From contig JAYMTA010000003.1 of assembly GCA_036897625.1 (NCBI GenBank), positions 156,705-220,704 of the forward strand: a stretch of DNA of 64,000 bases, given 5' to 3'. This DNA comes from Pelargonium cotyledonis. Its lineage: Eukaryota; Streptophyta; Magnoliopsida; Geraniales; Geraniaceae. Shown here piece after piece: positions 12,641-25,000 of this stretch. The translations under genes were made by a program, and so were the position numbers. Position 1 is the stretch's first letter; the number at the start of each line of letters is the position of its first letter. The notes below the pieces were generated by a model. It made no database searches. It saw nothing but the letters and a program-made list of their open reading frames with translations, and was not told the origin of the DNA.

Positions 12641-14160
12641 AAACTATCTCTTAGAAATTCCCAAGGTTTATGAACAAGCGCTCCTGAGACAGTAACACTC
12701 TCTATTAAGACTATAAGCTACAGAAGACAAAAGCCCCGGTCTTATCTAAGAAGCTGCGAGGAATAGGGGATAAACCTAGAGAGGATAAGAAAGAGTCCTT
12801 GTTACCGACTGTAGCGATAGCGTAGGAAGGTTAAAGTATTCTAGTTTAATGAATGTGTATAAATCCTTCATAACCCACACCAACTGACCTGGGCCTTGCT
12901 TTTGTTGCTTATTTGTTTTTATAGTTCTTAATTGACCTACTTGATTGACTTGACTTATACCTCTCACTGCTAGACTTCTACTTTTATTGGGAACTAAACA
13001 GATTAAAGAGATAGCTAAAATACCTATATTTATCTTATTGTAAGCTAGGACTAGGATGTAGATATGGGCTTTATGAATTCCCTAGAGGAGGGTTCCCCCG
13101 TACCTATTGTAGCTAATGTTACTACGGGATATAGAAGAATATAGGAAAGTAAAGTCTTCAGTATTCTTATAGTTATTAGTTATTGTAGTATTATATTGTA
13201 CTGTATTAGATTATAATAGATTCTAGTAGATAGTATTCGTAATGTAAGTATATATTGTATTTTGTATTAGGACATTTTTTACGGGTACTGTAACTATTAA
13301 GAACTATTAAGGGGTCCAGGGGGAATTCTCCTAAACATAGGATAGGGTAGTTGTGTTCTTTGGTCTAAGGGATATACCTCCTGCTCTATGTGTTTATCGA
13401 TAGGGAGGAAACAAACTTAGTAGGATTATGGGTAAGTCCCTCTTTTTGTATTTTGCTCAGATTCTCTTGTGTATTTTGTCTGTACACAAGGAAGAGACTT
13501 CTCCAAAGCTGAGGAATAAAGGATTTTAGCTTCTTGACTTAAGACGTTGAATCAGAAATGTGATTAATTTAATAAAATATAACCACTCTAAAAAGCTAAG
13601 TACTTAGGCAGAAAACCTCTCTTATAGTACAGAAAGTCTTGATTTACTCTCTAGTCCTATACGGAAAACTTTGACTTATAGCCTAAGCCGTTAGGTTCTC
13701 TTGGTAATCGAATGGGGATACTAATACTCCTTTTTTCTACCTTAGCTCTGAAAAGTAGGAGTATTACAAGCAGAAACTTAATTCTTACCTTAATTTGATA
13801 GCTATGCGTCTTTTTTAACTTAACTTTACCCGTACGAATCAAAGTCTAAGATTTGGGGTGAATAATTATCAAAGCCCTATGCATAGGGGAGCCCTGACAG
13901 GAGACTCGGGATCTCTTTTTTCTTGCAACAAACTTAATGTAATATCAGATAACTTACTACCTTTTATTACGAGCTTTCAGGAAGTGATTTGAGAGATTAG
14001 GGATAACTTTTTCTATAGAATTAAAGTAGAAGCTTTTCGAACTTTTTGGATTACCTAGAGACAGAGTAAGACGGGGATTCCTTCTAAAAGTACAGATCAA
14101 TAAATAGAGTTCAAGTATGAATTGTGCTTATCGAGAATATACGAACAAACAATAGGACTT
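12641..14160. other. Gene desert with C-poor tract
   Basis: No supported gene. About 13150-13275 is a low-complexity tract almost free of C, built from TAGTATT/TATTGTA-like words. A 63-codon minus frame (12776-12967) and a 61-codon one (13657-13842) have no supporting features. Confidence 0.55.
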
Positions 14161-14396
14161 TTTTCAGGCTGACAACCTACGGGAAATCTTTCGAGGGCAA
14201 CACACTCGTTTTTTAGTTTAGGCTATACTAGAGAAAATCCTAGAAATAACTAACATAATAAGGAAGCCCAGATTACATATAAATTCAATTGTCCTAAAGT
14301 AGTACAATTCCTGTTTTAACATCATCAAGGACTTTTCAATTGAGACTTCTTAAGCTATGCTATGGGTTATTTTAAACTCAGGGTATCCCTTGCTCA
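14161..14396 (+). repeat. Dispersed repeat R1, copy b
   Basis: Partner of 4031-4260, in the same orientation. It keeps the opening segment, the CGAG...CTCG hairpin (stem at 14195-14211) and the T-rich stretch, followed by the GGCTATACTAGA and AATTCAATTGTCCTAAAGTA words. Small indels separate the copies, for example a longer AAGCTATGCTATGGGTTATT segment here. The pattern is that of an old duplication drifting without coding constraint. Confidence 0.85.
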
Positions 14397-17099
14397 GAAT
14401 ATTCCTAGTAAGCAGTTGAGGAATATAAAAAATGAAACTAAAGAGTTGCTCTTGTTTGCTGAGTTGGAGATAAGTTGAGCGAGTAAGGAAAATTCTCCTT
14501 TAAAAAGATTGGATAATTTGAGTTTACTAAGTAAATATTTTTCCAAATTATTTTACTATAATGAAAACAGCTTCTCCCTTTTAGGGTCTCTTTAACTCTG
14601 AGGTGAGGGGCCCCTGAGTTTAACACACGAGAGACTCTTCTCAAATTTAATAGCTGAAAAAACTTACCTGGAAAATGACAATTACCTTCGAGAAAGTTTA
14701 GCTCTTAACTAGATCTTCATATGCCAAAATAACTAGACCTAACCTCTCAGCTGTACCTGTCTTGATAAGACCTCTACTTTAAAATTGAAACGCCTGTAAA
14801 GTCCAGCAAAATTGCCTTGTATAAAAAGAAACTCTTATTACTTGCTTTTCTGTAGCCCCCTTGTAGCTAGAATAAGATTCCTTTCTTGTAGAACTTACTG
14901 TACTATATCCAGAATAAATAAGACTCCCAGCTTTTGATTATCTCTCTTTCTTGTAATTGGCTGACCGACCCATACTATAATATAAGTTGAGAAGCTAGTA
15001 CCCCGAGAAAAACGGATTTCTTACTCTTGATAGCACCATGAAAATCAGCGACATGTGCATGGTTCAAGACCTATTATTTAACTACTTTAATGTAGATTTT
15101 AGGAGACTTAACTGGAGCCTCTATCCTAGATCGATTAACAAAAAACGCGGGCACAAAGCCTAAGAGCTCTCTTAAAAAGTCGCAATTAAAGTCTAATGGA
15201 AATCCTCTTTGACCAACCTTAGTATAACAATAATTATTCGGAAGGTATTAGCTAGTCTTTCTCGTTAATAGGAAAGCATTTTTCATCTTGTAAAAAAGAG
15301 GACCCCGCCTACATGGATGCTTTTAGGCACTGAAACTAATTGGATTTTATCAATTCTTTGTGTTTATGTTGCCGGTATTTATATATAATATACCCGCTTT
15401 ATTCCTTGATGGTGCGGGTGTCTGTCATTTAGCGAAATTACTATATGTATGATTCTGGGTTTTCACTATACGAGGTATTGGCTCCATTTTCCTGCGGAGT
15501 CTACGGTAGCACAACTCTTTTATGTTACTACTTTACGATCCATTGCTGGAGTCTCCTGCTCGGCAGTGTAAATGTAGAATTACTGCAATTTAGAGGGATG
15601 AAACATGAGTATTTAGCTTAGTTTGATTTATTGTTTTTTTGGAAGGAAAGAAGTATTAACTATATAAACGGTAATCGCCCGGGGATAGTCTACTTAAGTG
15701 AAGTGGCACCTAGTAGCGTTAGCAGGAATACCTTTAGGATAGTAAAGATATTTCGGGAAGAGAATTCCCTAATATAAGACCCTTTGTTTACTTGACTTTA
15801 AGATATTCGTTTCTTTTTATACCTAAACCCGCCTAAGTTATATGACATGACTATAATAAGCAATTTTTTGAGGATAATTACAGAGATAACTAGAGCCCTA
15901 CCCCGGATCCATTTATTAAAGAGTTTTTGTTTTATTCTAGGTTAAAAGACTGATAACTGCATGTAAAATGAATCAGGTATTACTAGAGCTTCGTTGATTA
16001 TTAGAATATTTAATTTGATAACACAAGCATAACAAATCTAATATTTCCAAAGAACTCTGCCTGCAGCGGGTTACTTAGCCCCCTGTCGAGTAGAGGGTTA
16101 TTTTACTTCTTTAAGAGGTACTAGCTATTATAACGTATACCTCAAAATTACCATACGAGTTTGATTTTAAAAAGCATAAGACTTTACTTTAAGTATTTAT
16201 TTAGTTTGAGAATACTATTGGTATTGACAAGAATAAAATCTTAGGTATATAATTCCAACTCAGCGTATTCTTTTTGTTGAATTACTTATATTATCCTTCG
16301 TTTTATTGATCAGAAACTCAGTTAAAAGATCTCTCTTTTCATTCAGAATGCCTATCCGCAAGGGTTTTTACTAATAGAAGCGCAGCCTCTTTTAAGCGCT
16401 CAAGCACACAAATAAAGACAAGCCTCTCATGACGTATTCTGTTTGAATATAATCTAGAGAACCTCCACACATGGGGTTGATAAAGCGAAAGGCATTGGGT
16501 AACTTTTTTTTTTCTAACTTGGTTAGATATGTTTCTTACTGGTATTCTAGTAAACCTATAAGGTTAAAATCCCCCACGGTGTGGGTTAGGTAAACTTTAT
16601 TCGTAACAAGTTTTCTAGTTTTTATTATATTAATTAAGTAGCCAAGTCTAACTGATAGAACAACGGAATTTACAAATGCAGAATTTACAGATAAAAAAGT
16701 TTCCGAAACGAGAATGAGATCCTATATGAGAGCGCTTCCTGAACTTGCCTAGGGACATAGCACTCATTTTATAAAACCATACAAATAACATGCTTCTTAG
16801 TAAACTGGGTTCTATTGTTGGGAACTAAAAACCTTTCAGAAATAAAAACCACCCAGGGGCATCCAACATATTAACTCATAGAGAGCAGAGAATCCTTTTT
16901 TCGTATTAAAGGAAACGCGTTATCAAACAAAACAAAAAAAGAAAAACAAAGCAACAGGAAATTTGCTTGGATTGGTAGAACGGGTACTGATAAAATTTGA
17001 GTCAGCACTTGCACAAGGTCTATTTCTTTCTAAATAGAGACACTCCTTTTTTAACTCTATAAAGATTCTTTAGTTTATAGAAATTAAGACTTCCAGGTC
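14397..17099. other. Gene desert
   Basis: No supported gene. A string ATAACGTATACC (about 16134) with following A+T-rich sequence recurs diverged near 25304. Around 16640-16680 the text TAGCCAAGT...GATAGAACAACGG recalls a tRNA D-arm but has no T-arm downstream. Another D-arm-like word, ATTGGTAGAACGGG, lies near 16974, also without a T-arm. Confidence 0.5.
16224..16253 (+). promoter_or_regulatory. Sigma70-like -35/-10 pair, orphan
   Basis: TTGACA (16224-16229) and TATAAT (16248-16253) are both perfect consensus hexamers, 18 bp apart, as for bacterial or plastid-type promoters. No gene or RNA element can be seen downstream. In A+T-rich DNA of this length one such pair can arise by chance, so the call is tentative. 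Confidence 0.2.
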
Positions 17100-17960
17100 G
17101 CAAAAACCTAGTCTTCTTTAGAAATATACCTGCTTAGTTGCCGTCTTACTCTTATAGTACATGAATTAGTACATTAATACCATATACCACTGCTTTCTCA
17201 CTCTTCTGTAACCTTGTTTCTGTATCTTATTCATACCCCATTTTCTTAATTATCTTTCTAAACTGGAAAAGGGAAAGTAGAACTCTTATCCCATTATTCT
17301 GTATCATACCTATCTTATTCTGTATACTTTTCTTAAGGGCCATACTCTTACTTACTTAACTTATGAGTGCTATTATACCTGCACTCTTTGTAGCTGTCTT
17401 AAGAGCTATAACTAAACCTTTCTTAACCTTCATAACTTTCCTACGAACCGGACCTGCCTTGATTGTACTTTCTTACCTTGATTTACTCACTACAACGAAA
17501 CACTTTTACTAACTCCGGAATTATAGGAAACTGAAAAGACTCCGTTTAGAAATGCCTGGAAATGACCTCCACTCCAACCAATCCTTAACTCCCAATCTAG
17601 TCCAATCCTCACTTTGGACAAGCCAGCCAACAAACAGGCCTCCCTATTTCCTACATCTTAAGATACTGTAAGCAAGAGGCACACAAACTCAATTTACTAA
17701 GAAGACATTCACTTGAGCTTGATACTTGAAGTTCCTAAAGCCCTGGACCTTCTGCACGTTTAAGACTTCCTTCTATAAATCTATAAATTAATTTCTGAAT
17801 CCTCAAAAGCAAAAGCAGGCTGTCACTTGACCTCAGTTGCTGGAAACCCAGTACTTCTGTTAGCTTTTTACTCCTAAAATTGTAAGACTCAAAACCGGGA
17901 AACCCACTAACTACGCAAGACTTCCCTTTGAAGCTACTTTACATAGAAACGAGAAAACAG
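17100..17960 (-). repeat. Pyrimidine-rich block (minus-strand purine module)
   Basis: The plus strand is C+T-rich, so the purine-rich strand is the minus strand, the reverse of block P1. It shares an exact 18-mer in inverted orientation with 10708-10725 (here 17578-17595) and an adjacent 14-mer (minus strand TTGGACTAGATTGG) with about 10784. On the minus strand one frame runs from an ATG at 17433 to 17152, 94 codons broken only by two internal TAA before a final TAA. The reading has alternating Lys-rich and hydrophobic parts, but no family is recognised. Confidence 0.55.
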
Positions 17961-20543
17961 AGAGTCTTTTGTCTTCAGCGATAACGGATTCTAGTCTAAT
18001 AGAAGTCAAAGGCGTTCCTGTATTATTATGAGAATTCTAAAAATGGAAGCTTATATTATAAAGTTTCATTTGACTTCTTAAGTTCTGGGAGATTCTTACC
18101 CTAGTGGAGAGCCTGTCAATTATTTCTTTATTTATGTATAGTTTATGTTGTATAGCTAGAGTTGTTATTACCAAAGATAACAGATTGGCTTTGGTTCTTG
18201 TAAAGCAAGAATAGGAGTTTCCTTAACTTAATATGATGATATCGCTCTTTTGTTTCAGAGATAATAATAAGGAATGTATAATCAAGTGTAAGAAATTGCA
18301 GGGCTTAATTAGAGTTCCCAGTCCCGGATATTCCTATTTTGAGTTAGGAGAGTTAGGTACTTTACTCTCTGAATTGTATTAGTTCTTCAGTGTAAGCTAG
18401 GAAAGGTAGTGTAGCTGAAGGTGTTTAAGACAGAAACCTGATATTATCTTGTGCTAATGGAAAGCAATTCTTATTTTCTTTGTAATGGACATAAGGCTTA
18501 GACTCTTAATCTTGTTTGTTTCCTAATCTTAAATCTTAGAGGTTTCTGTAATGTTCGAAGTTCTTAGAGAGCTGGATTCCGATCTAGATAAGGACTTTTA
18601 TCTATTTTACCCCCTAGTCAGTCAGTGTATACCCAGTTTCCAAGTCCATATACAATAAATGTACTTAGGTAACCTTTGCGTTCTTTAACATAGAAACAAA
18701 ATAGAATTGGTTAGCCAAGCCAGAGTTTCTATAGAATACATACAAGCAAAAGGACGCGCTACTGTAAAAAAAGGTATAACTTTTACGCAAGTAAAGAAAT
18801 TCTTATTTATAAGGGCTCCGCTTTTCGAGGGATACTGAACCTCTTAATAAAATATCTTGTCTAGAATATAAGCTTCTAAACATAATTATTGGAAGGCCTT
18901 TGACAGGATATAGCAACTAAAGATACAGAGAAATTGAGTAAAATCCAGAGTTGACATAACATAAGGCAGTCAGTATTCTTTTATTGGAAACGGGGCTTCT
19001 TGTTCATAGATTTTAACCTAAAACGTACTTTTCATTAAGTTCATTTATCGATTTCTTATTATTATTATTCTAAGAGATTCTATACTCTATTTCTGTATAT
19101 AAGAAACTCCCGCTAAGTTAAAAACCTATACAAGGGCAAGTTATAGAGACTAACTAGTCGAATAAGCTAAATAAAGTTTTTAATATCTTGTTTACTGAGC
19201 TCGGACCCTTCATAAGACTAAAAAAGCTTACTTTAGGCATTTGGTTATACTTGTGCTAATGCTTGGGTTTCTATCCAATCGTGTATTTGGTCTTTATTAG
19301 CTGGGAAACTCTTGAAATTAGTATTGTTAAGCCTTAAGAGAGTCTTCCTTAGGGTATCTGATGAAGTGAAACCCTTCCCTTGGTAGTTCTTTTACTTTGA
19401 GAGTTTTAAGTTACTAGGTTTTAAGTTTAGAGAGTTGGAGTATCCTTTATTATAGATGAAGTATTTGGTTCAGTAGTTTTTAACAAAAGGGTACGAATAT
19501 ATTAACTTTAACTCTAATGAGTACTTTCTTATTGTATTTAACAGGCTAGAGTTAGTTTACGGGGCATCCCTCTGGGAATAAAAGGAGTTTCTTTTCCGGT
19601 TTTCTTATAGTGACAAAAACTGGGCGACCTCAATACAAAGGATTGTGCTAAGGGTTTTGAAAAACAAGGAGTTGCACATAGTCAGTAAATAACAGAGGGT
19701 AAGGGAAGATGCTAAACCCCAAAACCCTAAAATAAAAAACTACAAAATAAGGCACTAGGAATCCCTTTAATTACTTTCGCATGTTCTGAGACGAAAACAA
19801 GAAATTCGGCAGGATTTTAGATATGCTTTAATCCCGCTTTTTGTAGTAATTCCTCTAAAAGTCAAAGAAGTTTTTCCCTATCCACTCAGCTTACCAACTG
19901 GATAATTTTCAAGCATATTATGGAATACATTTCTCGGGCCTATTCTTCCCGTCTTATAATTAAGGAGTCCATCACCTGCCTAGGTTTTTTGTACTCCTTG
20001 TTTTGAGTAGTCCCCATAAGGAACTAAATTCTTGTCTTAAAAAGTCTTGTACTTTATTTGTAGCATTTTTCCGCAATAGCAATTTAAAAAACTTAAAGCA
20101 CTTTAGAAAAAGGCAATTCTTTTTGAGTTGTGTTGAAAAAAGTCTGTAATTAAGCAATACTTTATTGGTAAGTGTTATTGAACATTATTATGAAATGTAA
20201 AACCGAAGGGAATCCTTAGCTTTTAAGACTTTAAATTCTGTAACATATAATAAAGGGGCTTTTATAGCTAACGAGTTCTTACAAAAATTTCAATAGTAAG
20301 AATAGAATACTCGAAAAGCGCTCACTAAGTTTTCCACAAATTTTGAGCAAAGATTAAAAAATATCTATAAGAATCTATAGCTTGTTTAAAGCCCAAGTAC
20401 CTATTAAGAAGACTCCCACCCTCTACTATGTAATTACAAAAACCTCCTAATCCTAAAGAAAAGTACTATTACTAAGAATCTTTTATCTAGTTGCGATACT
20501 AATTCCTTATAGAGAAGGGAATAGTATAATGTACACTTATTTG
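17961..20543. other. Gene desert with G/T-rich patches
   Basis: No supported gene. Segments around 18100-18570 and 19260-19560 lean to G+T on the plus strand. A (TTA)5-like microsatellite lies near 19058. A TTGACA at 18953 with TATTCT 17 bp downstream leads to nothing recognisable. Confidence 0.5.
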
Positions 20544-20552
20544 CCCCCCCCC
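20544..20552 (+). repeat. C9 homopolymer
   Basis: Nine consecutive C in A+T-rich sequence, immediately before the tRNA-Asn-like element. Similar C7-C8 runs occur at 40801, 55252, 57134 and 60521. Confidence 0.95.
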
Positions 20553-20615
20553 TCAATAGCTCAGTGGTAGAACATCCGTTAATTAGACCAGATGTCATGG
20601 GTTCAAGTTTCGAAT
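20550..20615 (+). pseudogene. tRNA-Asn-like relic
   Basis: The 5' half, CCTCAATAGCTCAGTGGTAG (20551-20570), is identical to the first part of the better tRNA-Asn-like element at 56609. The anticodon region (CCGTTAATTAGACC, 20576-20589) has diverged and pairs only through a 4-bp CATC/GATG closure with an over-long loop. A T-arm-like CATGGGTTCAAGTTT follows (20597-20611). The acceptor 3' strand is lost. A second, more decayed Asn copy. Confidence 0.5.
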
Positions 20616-21889
20616 TAAGAAAGCTATCTAATAAGAAAGGAGCCGCGTGCTTCCTGGTTTTAGAACATTTCACTTGTTAATTTCACTAAAAGTCAATAAT
20701 TAATGAACCTTATTTGACTAGGGTTGAGGAAAGGTATACAGCTGCATTAGAAGAAACAAATAGAGAGTCTAGCTTTTAAAAAAGCAAGTTATAGGTATGA
20801 AGAAAATGGGTCCCTTTTAAGATTAGGAGTAAGTCGAAAAGGGTTTTAAAGAAAAAGAGTAGGAATCCGTCCCCTTCCATTTGAAATAAGAGTTTCTCCT
20901 TATTATTGACTATATCCCGAGGGTTTGAATGATTACTAAAGACTTCTTCATATAAGTGATTAAAATGAGTAGTCGTACGTATAAAACTTGTACCTTTTTG
21001 TTGTACAAATCATGGGGGTTTTAGTAGAATGTAAAATCCAAAGGAAAGTTGTAAACCAATGATATGTATGATTTTATCAAGGATTCAATAATTTTGGTTT
21101 AGCTTTTCAAGCAAGGATAACCCCTAAATTTCCTTTCAAATGAAGAGTGTAACCAGGTATAGATACCCCTCTTTTATAATATTCTAATATAGAGTATAGT
21201 AAAACTTTAATAAATAAGAGCGAGGAGCAACTGTTTGTTCCTGCTTTTAGGGTTATTGTGTGACTGAGGTCAGTCAAAAGAACGGGTTTCCCTGTCGACT
21301 TATTAGCTTATCTTATATTTATTAGTACAACTGTATTTAATTTAAAACATCTTTGTCTTATGCTATACAGTGCTAGTTTAAACTCAAAGAAGTAAGAAAT
21401 TACTCTTAACTTTTAGGTGATTACTCTCTATTAATACTGGATACCTTAAAGCGAATACAGCTTATTATATACGGATATCCCTCTTAGCACCCCGCAAAAG
21501 CAAAAAACCTTGTGTATTCTGAAAGGAATTTATTAGATCTGCTGTAAAAGTCAAGTCTTTTCCTTACTATTAGGTAGGGCCTAGTAAAAAAGAAGTCGAA
21601 GTCTAGGAATAAACTTCTTAGGAGCTACTATTAAGGTAATAATATAGGGAGTGTAGAAATGGAAGTATTGTCAATCAATCAAAGTAGGAGTTCTTTACAC
21701 TAATCCGCTCCGCACAGGGCCTAAAAGGGCTTAACTAGAACAGCTCCTAATATAAGGGTCCTTGAAAGGGCATCCGGGGCATATAGTATAAAAAGGGGTA
21801 TTTTGCTCAGAGAAAAATGCTTCCACTTGAAAGGGCCCTTATATAACGCCGGAGAACTCCCTTTGAAGGGGGAAATTAGACTTTGAACT
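20616..21889. other. Gene desert
   Basis: No supported gene. Several short G-run/C-run words of the type GGGGCATCCGGGG and AAGGGCCCTT (about 21766-21840) cluster here, without further organisation. Confidence 0.5.
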
Positions 21890-22075
21890 AGTTAAATACA
21901 CGATACACTATGATATGACCAACAAGAGCAAAAGCATACACTCTCACTTTAACTGGAAAACTGTTTAGCTTTAACTCCCAAATGTTGCTTTTACCGGAAA
22001 CTCATTACTTTAAGCTATCTTATTTTACTTTTATCCGAAAACCAGAAACTTGAAAAAAAAAGAGGAACACAAGTA
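21890..22075 (-). repeat. Short pyrimidine-rich block (module family)
   Basis: The minus strand carries the module seen in blocks P1 and 49.6 kb. On the plus strand it appears as TTACCGGAAAC (21991-22001) followed by TCATTACTTTAAGCTA, matching 50329-50355 (TTACCGAAAACTCCTTACTT then TAGCATAGC). Nearby ATCCGAAAACC (about 22033) may be a third partial unit in tandem. No gene. Confidence 0.5.
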
Positions 22076-25000
22076 AGAGGACTTTCTCTATTTTATTTTG
22101 AAATTTCCTGTAAATACTTTATAATATTAAGACAAAAGGAATCCAAAGCCCAAAGTTTTACTGTCTAGATATAATAGCATTTATCAATAGTTTATATACC
22201 AAGTAATGTGTGGGGCGGTACATTTTGAAGCCTTTACCTTGGATTTCCTGTATTTTTAATTATCTACCTTTTATTAAGGGTCTTGCAACTTTACTATATT
22301 TTAGAATTCCTTCTATTTATCCCTATTCTGGATACTAAGCATAATAAGAGTAAACTCCCTTGTTACCTTAAAAACTCTTCAACAAAGTGACATAAATCTG
22401 CTTGTAACCATACTTTCTCCGAAAGTGCTGCCCCTAGTCAGTGTTTACTATAACGAATGCTACTACAAACCTTGGCTCTAATTTTCGTATACTAATTAGA
22501 TATATTTTACCTAAGCTACTATAAATCACTCAGGATTTTCTAAGTTCTGTACAGGAAACTGAAGCTCTGCAGTGGGTTCCTAAGAAACTAAAAAGAGCTC
22601 CTATCAAACAAAAAGGGATAAAACCCGCAAGTAAAGGCGGCTGTTAGTCAAGGTTTATATAGTATATAGAAAGATTCCCAGAGGTTTAGTAAGCGGATCG
22701 CAATTCTTGGTATTTGGGAGTATATGAATGAAAGGAACAAGATGAAATAAGAATATGTTCTTGAAGCGCTTACCAGATTTGTGTATAAGGCCCCGTTAAT
22801 TGTGTACATAAAAAAGGGAAATCCGAGGGCAGGGTTTTAAGAGAAAGGGTTAACTAGTAAGAAGATATTTTATTCTGCAAACCAATAGCATGTAAACCAT
22901 GTGACAGCAATGCCTAGCTACAGAGAACGTACTCTCAGTTCTAAAGTGGACAAGGTGTATTTAGTCTATCCTCTTGTTAACCACGCGGGTACCTCGGAAA
23001 GGAAGCTTTTGTTCAAGCAGCAAGGGGTAGCCTAAATAAGTCAAAGTATCCCGATGAGCTGAGACCTATGTCAATTGTTGATATTTGAATATAGTTTTAG
23101 TCTAACTTTTTGTTAGCAGTTATGAGTATGTTATAAGGCACAGAGATTTAGACAATTTCTTATTTGTCTGATAAAAGCGGTAATCCTATTAGATTTGAGT
23201 TAGCCCTTACGCCGAGGCTCTTTTGGTAAAGGAAAATAAATAAGTGTAAAAAAAGCTCTAGGCCAACGCCTAATATGAGATAGCATAATCAAGAATTAGT
23301 CGGTATTTTAGGATTTTTAGTTCTTTGAAAAGATCTTATGTGGGCAAGCCTGGGGAGAGATCTAACAACAAATTATGTAAACAAAGTCCAGTCAAAGATT
23401 GAGTACTATGAGATTCTTTTACAAGGTTCTATTTCTATTTAGGGCTCCTTTCAGACTTTGGTATATACTGCAATAGATTTGTTGGCACTTTTTAGTAATC
23501 ACACAGGACGAGTAGTAATTATTATAATAGACTTAATAGGTACTTATCAGCATCTCCTTTTTTATAGGTTATTAATCCGTAAGTATACCTTTCTTAAGCC
23601 ACAAGCTGAGTTTAGATACAAGAATAGTAAGGGTTCAGAGGCTGGCGTGCTATCACTAGGGACCTTTCATTTAGGTAAAAAACCTTGGGGTTTTGAGAAG
23701 TACTAAAAGTTAGATCTAATCCGCTACTTATATTAGGAGCCAAAGAAGGTGTACGTGTAGAGTTCCTGGGATTTAATTTACTAAAGGGTTTCTAGTATTA
23801 TCTAAAGGTATCTACTTTCACATGAAAATAGGGTAGAACCATGTTGAAAATCTTAATCTTTAGTGGATAATCTTTGATTGAAAAATTAATTTGAATTCTA
23901 GTTCAGAGAAAGCCTGGGAGCACCCGTAAGGTTATCCCTTCCTTGCACGAAAGGAGGGAGCAAGTTAAAGATTAAGCTAAGCTACTTTGTAGTATATTTG
24001 ACTAACCAGTCAGACTTATAAGTTCTCCTAAGGCATGGGTACTGTTGTATCCACCTGCTTTTTTTACCTTTATCTGAAAGTTTAGGCCTTTAGTTCGTGT
24101 GGTAAATATAGAAAGGAATTACTTTCCTATTTATTACAAGTAAATTCTAGCTAATTAATAAAAATTAGAAACCCTTTCTAAACGAGTATTGCCCCTAACT
24201 TATAGGAACTTCGTAAGCATAGGAATTTCTAGTTAAACTAAAGCCTAAAAGAAGGGGGGGTTAGGTCTAGGTTTTACGGGACCCCTAATACTAATAATGG
24301 AATAAGACAGCAAGTGTTGTTATGTAGCTAGCCCAATCTTTTTATATACTTAGAATGTTCGTGTTTGAGAACTGGAAACTATACAAACTAAACCAAAAAC
24401 TAGACTAAGTTATATAAATAGGTACCCGATTCCTATGCGCGAATATCTAAGGACCTCTTATCTATAAATGAGTGCTTAGTAGGAATTCCCTATTCCTACA
24501 AGGTTACTTAACTATGGATATAATAGCGGGTTTACAAAATATTTTAAGTACTTTATAGAGATCTAAGTTCGTGTTTCTAAAGGATAATATAGAATTTATA
24601 CAAGGAGAGAGCTCCTTGAGGTCAAAGTCTCGCGTATACGGCATCGTTGATCTTTCCGTAACAGCTAGAAACAATATCTATAGTTTCCAAATTTTTAACT
24701 ATCAAAGACTTGGCTTGGTATACCCGTCCCCCTCTTTTATGAAGCAATTTAGTACACTACCTCTCCCGGCCCTTTATACTAAAAAATTTATAAGTCGTGT
24801 AAATCACTCATTTTTATGAAAATACAAGTAGATAAATCTTATGCTTTAGTTACTCGAAGATTAGTAAAGGCATTTCTTAACCTAAAAGTTTGAATTTCTC
24901 TCTTAATTTACTAAAAATTAGTGCGCTAAAACCCCGAAATATATTAAGTTAACGTTAGAATTTTGAGTTTATTAAAGAACACTCAAAAGAGACCTAGGGG

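Noticed and set aside
23458-24819. Two 82-codon frames (23458 and 24571)
   Set aside because: Non-ATG starts without ribosome binding sites; no recognisable product.
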